DNA of 5,856 nt. Source: Solobacterium sp. Lineage in GTDB: Bacteria; Bacillota_I; Bacilli_A; Erysipelotrichales; Erysipelotrichaceae. Shown here piece by piece: positions 1 through 4,917 of this stretch; positions within the stretch are counted from its first letter, which is position 1, and every line of letters starts with the position of its first letter. The notes beneath the pieces are model-generated. The model did not search any database. It saw only the letters and a list, made by a program, of their open reading frames with translations, and was not told where the DNA came from. Location: assembly GCA_017475415.1 (NCBI GenBank), contig JAFVFM010000313.1, positions 1-5,856 of the forward strand, given 5' to 3'. The position numbers and the translations under genes are program-made.

Positions 1-465
1 CTACAAAGAAAAAATCAAGAGTTAAGTATAGAGGAATGTAAGTCTATATTAAAGGACACAAAACGAGGTGTGCTTTCGGTAATAGGGGATGAAGGCTACC
101 CTTATGGTATGCCACTCAATCACTATTATGTTGAAGAAGAAGGAATAATATATTTCCCTGGAGGAAAAAGAGGGCATAAGATGGATGCCTTAAAAGAAAA
201 TCCTAAAGTATCTTTTTGTGTATATGATGAAGGTCGTAAAGAAGAGGATGAATGGTTTTTGCGTTTTAAAAGTGTAATTGTCTTCGGCAAGATGGAAATT
301 CTAGAAGAGGAAGAAAAGATTAAAGATATTGCTAGAAGGTTATCCTATAAGTTTACAAGTGATGAAACCTATATTGAAGAAGAAATACGTAAGGATACAT
401 TTCGTACAGCTTTACTTGCCTTACATATAGAACATATGTGTGGCAAGGAAGTAAAAGAGTGTTAA
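1..465 (+). CDS. Pyridoxamine 5'-phosphate oxidase family (NimA-like) flavoprotein, 5' partial
   Basis: Small FMN-binding split-barrel protein of the PNPOx-like superfamily, probably a cytoplasmic flavin-dependent reductase; the substrate is unknown. The reading frame is open from base 1 and gives 154 residues before the TAA. The stretch before the GTG at position 70 (SIEECKSILKDTKRG) reads like the usual N-terminal helix of this family, so the real start lies just outside the window, probably only a few codons upstream, and GTG70 is internal. Family features seen: RGVLSVIGDEGYPYGMPLNHYY (early strands of the flavin-binding barrel), then GGKRGHKMDALKENPKVSF, a strand SVIVFGKMEI, and a typical C-terminus (ALLALHIEHMCGKEVKEC). 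Many relatives have His before the GHK segment (YFHG); here it is Pro (YFPGGKRGHK). Some NimA relatives reduce nitroimidazoles, but nothing here demonstrates that activity. The gene converges on ddl, and its stop codon touches the ddl terminator. Confidence 0.85.
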   Translation, partial: LQRKNQELSIEECKSILKDTKRGVLSVIGDEGYPYGMPLNHYYVEEEGIIYFPGGKRGHKMDALKENPKVSFCVYDEGRKEEDEWFLRFKSVIVFGKMEILEEEEKIKDIARRLSYKFTSDETYIEEEIRKDTFRTALLALHIEHMCGKEVKEC

Positions 466-488
466 AAAAAGGATAGATTTCTCTATCC
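464..488 (-). terminator. Intrinsic terminator of ddl
   Basis: A perfect 7-bp inverted repeat (GGATAGA / TCTATCC, bases 471-488) has a 4-nt loop. Read on the - strand it is followed by seven consecutive T residues (complement of 464-470), about 7 nt after the ddl stop codon. On the + strand the hairpin is followed by AAAAGG rather than a T-run, so it should act mainly on leftward ddl transcription. The T-run overlaps the TAA of the convergent flavoprotein gene. Confidence 0.85.
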
Positions 489-494
489 AAAAGG

Positions 495-1709
495 TTAATT
501 CTTTGTGCCTTTAGCACCCTTAGTGCCACCAGCTTGGTAATTTAATAATAAATCTGTATCATAGGAGAAGGTCATTTTCGATCTTCTTCTTTCTCTTTCT
601 AAAGCGACATGCACTAAACGATCCATTAATTCAGTGAAATGAACATCTTTCGCATCCCAAAGATAGAAAGCTAATGAACCAGGAATGGTATTGATTTCAT
701 TTACATAGACTGTTTTTGTTTCTTTATCCATAATGAAGTCTATACGACATACACCAGCAGAGCCTAATACCTTAAATGTTTTAATGGCTAAATCTTGTAT
801 GAATTTTGTCTCTGCTTCACTTAATGGTGCAGGTACGATACGTGCTGTACTAGCCATACCTTGTGAAGAACTCTTAGTGCCTTTTGTAGAAGAACTTCTT
901 TGGTATTTATCTTTGAAATCTAATAATTCATTACTGGAATCATGGCCTACTTCTTCTAATACACTTGCTTCAGCATGATAACTGTCTCCTAATACGGAAC
1001 AATTGATTTCACGCATTGGCTTAATGACTTTTTCTGTAATAATCTTTTCATCATATTGTCTAGCTTCTTCGAAACATTGTATATATTCTTCATCATTATG
1101 GGCGATGGATATACCGATAGAAGAACCTGTACGCGCTGGCTTTAGAATAACAGGATAAATCAGTTTATGTACTTTTTTAAGTAAGCCTTCTTGATCTTCT
1201 TCTAATTCAGTGCCATAAGCCCAAAACCAATTGGTAATCGGTAAACCGGCATCATGAAGGATATGTTTTTGAAATACCTTATCTTGACCTACACTAGCAG
1301 CTAATACATCGCATCCTGCATAAGGTAAACTTAACATTTCTAGATAGCCTTGAATGGCTCCATCTTCACCATTTGTACCATGCATAACAGGAATCGCTAC
1401 ATCAATTGTGCCTAAGTCTTTTGTCTTAAATAAACCGGTTTTAATTGGTTTAATGACTACCTTTGTGCCTTCTTTTACAATATTTATTTGCGTACTTTCA
1501 TTAATTGCTGCATCTAATTTTCTTCCGGTAAAGAAATGGATATCCTTCATTCCTTCAGCCGTATATAATTTGCGATTCTTCGCTACATAGATAGGAATTA
1601 CATTATATTTGTTTGAATCAAGTGCTTCGATGGCTTGATGGGCAGAAATAATAGATACTTCATGCTCAACTGATTCTCCACCAAAAAACACAGCTACATT
1701 TAATTTCAT
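495..1709 (-). CDS. ddl: D-alanine--D-alanine ligase (variant with Lys/Ser-rich insert and tail)
   Basis: ATP-grasp ligase that joins two D-alanines in the cytoplasm for peptidoglycan precursors (404 residues; typical Ddl is about 300-370). Motifs in order: GGESVEHEVS (10-19) of the N-terminal substrate domain; HGTNGEDGAIQGYLE (110-124); ATP-binding KPARTGSSIG (190-199); EKVIKPMREIN (226-236); RIDF with a metal-ligand Asp324; and NEINTIPGS (337-345) carrying ligands Glu338 and Asn340. The ATP-grasp core therefore looks intact. The omega-loop region is unusual: FKDKYQ (265-270) is followed by a Ser/Thr/Lys/Gly-rich stretch (271-284) before MASTARIVPAPL. The protein ends in a second basic Gly-rich tail (GGTKGAKGTKN, 394-404). 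The start is ATG at 1709, supported by GAGGTGAT four to five bases upstream. The gene is monocistronic, with its own promoter and terminator. D-Ala rather than D-Lac or D-Ser specificity is the default call and is not proven. Confidence 0.93.
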   Translation of the reverse strand: MKLNVAVFFGGESVEHEVSIISAHQAIEALDSNKYNVIPIYVAKNRKLYTAEGMKDIHFFTGRKLDAAINESTQINIVKEGTKVVIKPIKTGLFKTKDLGTIDVAIPVMHGTNGEDGAIQGYLEMLSLPYAGCDVLAASVGQDKVFQKHILHDAGLPITNWFWAYGTELEEDQEGLLKKVHKLIYPVILKPARTGSSIGISIAHNDEEYIQCFEEARQYDEKIITEKVIKPMREINCSVLGDSYHAEASVLEEVGHDSSNELLDFKDKYQRSSSTKGTKSSSQGMASTARIVPAPLSEAETKFIQDLAIKTFKVLGSAGVCRIDFIMDKETKTVYVNEINTIPGSLAFYLWDAKDVHFTELMDRLVHVALERERRRSKMTFSYDTDLLLNYQAGGTKGAKGTKN

Positions 1710-1729
1710 AAATCATCACCTCGTTCCTT

Positions 1730-1757
1730 ATTATACTCTAAAAAAAGCATTTGTTTA
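1730..1757 (-). promoter_or_regulatory. Predicted sigma-A-type promoter of ddl
   Basis: On the - strand a perfect TATAAT -10 box lies at 1735-1730. A partial -35 match, TAAACA (four of six bases of TTGACA, 1757-1752), lies 16 bp upstream. Transcription would begin near 1723, right at the edge of the GAGGTGAT ribosome binding site (1722-1715), which gives a leader of only about 14 nt. The -10 is convincing; the -35 is weak. Confidence 0.65.
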
Positions 1758-1776
1758 GAGAAGCTTATGTTTTCAG

Positions 1777-1785
1777 TGGTACAAT
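1777..1785 (+). promoter_or_regulatory. Candidate extended -10 promoter for dut-map-ppaC
   Basis: TGGTACAAT matches the extended -10 pattern TGnTATAAT with one mismatch in the hexamer. No good -35 sits 16-18 bp upstream, as is common for extended -10 promoters. A second -10-like hexamer, TATAGT, lies just downstream at 1789-1794. Either would give an untranslated leader of about 60-70 nt before dut. The region between the divergent ddl and dut genes must hold a rightward promoter, but which hexamer is used is uncertain. Confidence 0.45.
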
Positions 1786-1813
1786 AGGTATAGTCTAAGT
1801 CTGCATTGTTCGA

Positions 1814-1851
1814 TTCCTTTGGTAAATAGTATGTAGTATTAGGCAAAGGGA
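1814..1851 (+). promoter_or_regulatory. Possible hairpin masking the dut ribosome binding site
   Basis: TTCCTTTG (1814-1821) can pair with CAAAGGGA (1844-1851) to form an 8-bp stem with one G-U pair and a 22-nt loop. The 3' arm includes the first part of the dut Shine-Dalgarno sequence AAAGGGAGGT (1845-1854), so folding would partly hide it, leaving GGT free. The stem is mostly A-U and the loop is large, so stability is modest. It matches no riboswitch family I recognise. This is a structural reading of the leader, not a demonstrated switch. Confidence 0.3.
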
Positions 1852-1858
1852 GGTAATT

Positions 1859-2371
1859 ATGCAAAAGATAGCGAAATTTGAAAAGGTGAGTTTTGAACGC
1901 TTTAAAGAGGACTTTTCAAAAATTAATTCTTCTTATACAGAAGAAATGATTTATAACATTTATAAATCCATTAAATTACCAGGTAGGGCTACGGTAGGTT
2001 CGGCTGGTTATGATTTCTATGCACCGACAGATATAGCGATAGCACCAGGTCATGAATTACTCATTCCTACAGGTATTCGCGTTAAGATAGAAGAAGGATA
2101 TGTATTAATGTTATTTCCACGCTCATCCCTAGGCTTTAAATATCGCTTTCAATTGGATAATACCGTAGGGATTATCGATAGCGATTATTATCATGCCGAT
2201 AATGAAGGGCATATATTATGTAAAGTGATTAATGATTCAAGGGAAAAGAAGACGGTTGAAATTAAAGCGAAGACAGGCTTTGTACAAGGTGTTTTCTTAC
2301 CTTTTGGTATAACAGAAGATGATGATGCCACAGAAGAAAGAATGGGTGGCTTTGGGAGTACAACGAGGTAA
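1859..2371 (+). CDS. dut: dUTP diphosphatase (trimeric dUTPase family, long variant)
   Basis: Hydrolyses dUTP to dUMP and pyrophosphate, keeping uracil out of DNA and supplying dUMP for dTMP synthesis. It has 170 residues, against about 140-150 for typical bacterial Dut. All five conserved motifs are recognisable in order: motif 1 SAGYDFYAP (48-56), motif 2 PRSSLGF (87-93), motif 3 VGIIDSDYY (103-111) with the presumed catalytic Asp107, motif 4 GFVQGVFLPFG (140-150), and motif 5 RMGGFGSTT (161-169). The first 40 or so residues precede the usual start of the fold. Motif 3 is followed by an insertion (HADNEGHI) where compact enzymes have DYRGEI-like sequence, and motif 2 has Ser where PRSG is usual. 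The start ATG follows AAAGGGAGGT by 4 nt. It is the first gene of a tight cluster, and its last codons supply the ribosome binding site of map. Confidence 0.93.
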   Translation: MQKIAKFEKVSFERFKEDFSKINSSYTEEMIYNIYKSIKLPGRATVGSAGYDFYAPTDIAIAPGHELLIPTGIRVKIEEGYVLMLFPRSSLGFKYRFQLDNTVGIIDSDYYHADNEGHILCKVINDSREKKTVEIKAKTGFVQGVFLPFGITEDDDATEERMGGFGSTTR

Positions 2372-2373
2372 AT

Positions 2374-3228
2374 ATGGATATTGAATTATGGAAGAAAATC
2401 GATGAGGAGGAACCTATTCCTGCTCATATTCAAGAAAAAATGGCTGAATTAAAGGCGAAGGGTAAGATTTTACCAGAAGAAAAGTATATTAAGCGACCAA
2501 CAATGATTGAAGGTATGCGTAAGGCTGGTAAAATCAATACAGCCGTTTTAGATGAAGTAGGTAAATATATTCATGTCGGAATGAATACACAAGAAATTGA
2601 TGATATTGTATCAAAATTCACGAAGGAACATGGCGCAATATGTGCACCATTACATTATGATGGTTTTCCAAAAAGTGTATGTACATCGATTAATGAAGAA
2701 GTATGTCATGGCATTCCTACACGCTTAAAGAAATTACATGATGGGGATATCATCAATGTGGATTGCACAACCATATTAGATGGTTATTATGCTGACGCTA
2801 GTCGCATGTTTTATGTAGGTAATGTAAGTGAAGAAAGAAAGCGTTTAGTTGAAGAAACAAAGAAATGTTTAGAATTAGGCATTGCTGCTGCACAACCATG
2901 GAATACGATAGGGGATATTGGTTATGCCATTAATAATCATGCACGCTCTTGTGGGTATTCGGTTGTCGTAGATTTGGGAGGACATGGGGTAGGCTTAGAA
3001 TTCCATGAAGATCCATTTGTTTCACATGTAGGTAGAAAAGGTGAAGGTATGGTATTGGTACCAGGAATGACCATTACCATTGAACCTATGATTAATGCTG
3101 GTAGGGCAAGTGTAGTTATAGATCCAATTAATGATTGGACAATTTATACAAAAGATAAGTCGGACAGTGCACAATGGGAACATACCATTTTAATTACTGA
3201 AGAAGGAAATGAAATCATTACATATTAG
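2374..3228 (+). CDS. map: Methionine aminopeptidase, type I, with N-terminal extension
   Basis: Dinuclear-metal peptidase that removes the initiator methionine from nascent cytoplasmic proteins. It has 284 residues; the E. coli-type core is about 260. The core begins near residue 37 (KYIKRPTMIEGMRKAGK). All catalytic and metal positions are present: His112 (CHGIP), Asp130 (INVDCT), Asp141 (YYADASRMF), His204 (GGHGVG), His211 (FHEDP), Glu237 (TIEPM) and Glu269 (QWEHT). Cys103 (KSVCTS) and Trp255 match substrate-pocket residues of the E. coli enzyme. Residues 1-36 form a charged, probably helical extension with a short Pro-rich piece (EEEPIPAH). It lacks the Cys-rich SEC-C or zinc-finger modules found on some relatives. 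The gene starts 2 nt after the dut stop codon; its Shine-Dalgarno (GAGGT, 2365-2369) lies in the last codons and stop of dut, which implies translational coupling. Confidence 0.95.
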   Translation: MDIELWKKIDEEEPIPAHIQEKMAELKAKGKILPEEKYIKRPTMIEGMRKAGKINTAVLDEVGKYIHVGMNTQEIDDIVSKFTKEHGAICAPLHYDGFPKSVCTSINEEVCHGIPTRLKKLHDGDIINVDCTTILDGYYADASRMFYVGNVSEERKRLVEETKKCLELGIAAAQPWNTIGDIGYAINNHARSCGYSVVVDLGGHGVGLEFHEDPFVSHVGRKGEGMVLVPGMTITIEPMINAGRASVVIDPINDWTIYTKDKSDSAQWEHTILITEEGNEIITY

Positions 3229-3236
3229 GGGGTAGC

Positions 3237-4877
3237 ATGGCACAATTGATTTATGTAACGGGGCATAGGCATCCAGACAGTGATTCCATTTGCTCGGCTA
3301 TAGCCTATACGGAATTGTTGAAAAAAACAGGGAAAGAGGCTATCGCTTGTAGGCAGGGACCACTCAATGAAGAAACAAAATTTATCTTAAAGTATTTTGG
3401 GTATGAGAATCCTTTATTATTGACTGATGCGCGTGCTTTAGTGAAGGAAATTGAAATTGATACACCAACTACCATTTTGAAAAGCGAAACTGTACATCAT
3501 GCTTGGCATCTTATGTTGCAGACAAGAAACCGTTCTTTATTTGTGGTAGAAGAAGATGGCTCATTATGTGGTATTTGTACTACATCGGACTTATCCCGTG
3601 TTCGTTTACATCCGGAAACAGATTTAAATGATCTAATGAAGACTGCCACATTAGATAATATTGCCAAAACCATTGGTGGTAAGATTCTTTATCAAATAGA
3701 AGAATTCAGAAGTAATGGTAGTGTACATATTATTACCTTAGATGAAGTAGAGGCTTCAAAATATGAAATCAAAGATAGTATTTGTATATTGTCTTCTGGT
3801 GAAGAAAAACAAATACGCATGATGGATTTAGGAGCGAAATGTTTGGTGGTTACCTGTGGACAAAAGGTAAGTGAAAATGTATTGGAGCATGCTCGTGCGT
3901 TAGGTTGTTCAATTGTAACGACAGAAAATGAAACGATGCATACAGCGCGTATTATTACGGAAAGCTATAGCGTAGAAATGATTATGTCTAAAAAGATCTA
4001 CGCATTTAGAGATACAGAATATATTGATGATGTAGCAGCTAAAATGGCGAATACACGTGTACGTTCATATCCTGTATTAGATGAAAATGATCGTGTAGTA
4101 GGAGCGATTTCTCGTTATCATACAAGAAATTATAAACGTCGTAAGGTGGCCTTAGTAGACCATAGTGCAACAAACCAATCTATGCATCATATTGAAATGG
4201 CCGATATTGTGGCGATTATTGACCACCATCATATAGGGGATATTCAAACGAGCTTTCCGATTGAATATCGTAATCATCGTTGTGGTTGTACAAGTACAAT
4301 ACTTACAACGCTATATAAAGAAGCTGGTATAGAACCAGAAAAAGGTATTGCAGGTTTAATGTTATCAGCTATTCTTTCGGATACATTAAATTTCAAATCC
4401 GCTACAACAACCAAAGAAGATATCGCTGCTGTTGAATATTTAGCTAGCATAGCAGGTGTAGAAGATATTGATAGCTATGCAAGAGAAATGCTATCGGCTT
4501 CTGTTTCCCTAATGGATTCTAATCCACATGAAATCTTATCGCGTGACTTGAAGAATTATGAAATTGGTAATTATAAGTTTGCGATAGGACAAACAAACTA
4601 TAGTCGTTTAGAAGAGGTACAAAAGATTCTTCCTGAATTTAAAGAAAATATGATGAAGGAACAGGAAGATAAGAAATTAGACTTATTGGTTATGTTATTT
4701 ACAGATGTATTAGGAAAAGGTTCTTTCTTTGTTTACTCTGGACCTTTATCCCACATTATGAATGACGTAATTGAAACACAATTCGATGAGAATTCTGGCT
4801 TTGATCCACATATCATTTCGCGCAAGCAACAAATGATGCCTAAGCTTTCAGAAATCATCAAGAATCTAAATAATTAA
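3237..4877 (+). CDS. ppaC: Manganese-dependent inorganic pyrophosphatase with CBS-DRTGG-CBS regulatory insert (family II)
   Basis: Cytoplasmic family II pyrophosphatase (DHH superfamily) that splits pyrophosphate into two phosphates and so drives nucleic acid and protein synthesis. It has 546 residues, against about 310 for the plain enzyme. The N-terminal DHH half carries GHRHPDSDSI (9-18) with metal ligands His10, Asp14 and Asp16. A regulatory insert follows: first CBS motif at about 74-130, a DRTGG-like domain at about 138-245, second CBS motif at about 246-298 (SVEMIMSKKIYAFRDT onward). The catalytic domain then resumes with LVDHS (Asp308), AIIDHHH (Asp329, His330, His331) and LSDTL (Asp382). 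The C-terminal DHHA2 domain ends with the phosphate-binding ISRKQQMMP (527-535). In studied CBS-PPases the insert binds adenine nucleotides (AMP/ADP inhibit, ATP activates), and DRTGG-containing forms respond to diadenosine polyphosphates. Here GDR and TGG of the DRTGG signature read GEE and TCG. The ATG follows AGGGGGT, which overlaps the map stop codon. Confidence 0.95.
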   Translation: MAQLIYVTGHRHPDSDSICSAIAYTELLKKTGKEAIACRQGPLNEETKFILKYFGYENPLLLTDARALVKEIEIDTPTTILKSETVHHAWHLMLQTRNRSLFVVEEDGSLCGICTTSDLSRVRLHPETDLNDLMKTATLDNIAKTIGGKILYQIEEFRSNGSVHIITLDEVEASKYEIKDSICILSSGEEKQIRMMDLGAKCLVVTCGQKVSENVLEHARALGCSIVTTENETMHTARIITESYSVEMIMSKKIYAFRDTEYIDDVAAKMANTRVRSYPVLDENDRVVGAISRYHTRNYKRRKVALVDHSATNQSMHHIEMADIVAIIDHHHIGDIQTSFPIEYRNHRCGCTSTILTTLYKEAGIEPEKGIAGLMLSAILSDTLNFKSATTTKEDIAAVEYLASIAGVEDIDSYAREMLSASVSLMDSNPHEILSRDLKNYEIGNYKFAIGQTNYSRLEEVQKILPEFKENMMKEQEDKKLDLLVMLFTDVLGKGSFFVYSGPLSHIMNDVIETQFDENSGFDPHIISRKQQMMPKLSEIIKNLNN

Positions 4878-4883
4878 AAGAGT

Positions 4884-4907
4884 GAGCTTGGTTTCCAAGC
4901 TCTTTTT
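4884..4907 (+). terminator. Intrinsic terminator after ppaC
   Basis: GAGCTTGG / CCAAGCTC forms a perfect 8-bp stem with a TTT loop, followed directly by five T residues (4903-4907). It begins 7 nt after the ppaC stop codon and ends 1 nt before the ribosome binding site CGGAGG of the downstream kinase. It should end most dut-map-ppaC transcripts. The kinase therefore depends on read-through or on a promoter inside or upstream of ppaC. Confidence 0.85.
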
Positions 4908-4917
4908 CGGAGGCAAT

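Noticed and set aside
70..72. GTG as the start codon of the first gene
   Set aside because: The frame continues upstream to base 1 with family-like sequence, and no suitably spaced ribosome binding site precedes the GTG; it is an internal Val.
471..488. The same hairpin as a bidirectional terminator for the flavoprotein gene
   Set aside because: The + strand side is followed by AAAAGG, without the T-run needed for rightward intrinsic termination.
733..978. Open frame on the + strand inside ddl (81 codons)
   Set aside because: It lies antisense to the well-supported ddl coding sequence, has no convincing ribosome binding site, and its translation has no recognisable domain.
1354..1590. Second + strand open frame antisense to ddl (78 codons)
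   Set aside because: Hydrophobic-looking translation, but fully within ddl and with no ribosome binding site; best explained as a by-product of ddl codon use.
1808..1817. GTTCGATTCC, resembling a tRNA T-arm
   Set aside because: The flanking bases do not form a T-stem, and there is no acceptor stem, anticodon arm or D-arm around it.
1710..1858. Riboswitch or T-box in the divergent intergenic region
   Set aside because: The leaders are too short for the known large classes and I see no T-box sequence, conserved riboswitch core or leader terminator; only a simple hairpin near the dut ribosome binding site can be supported.
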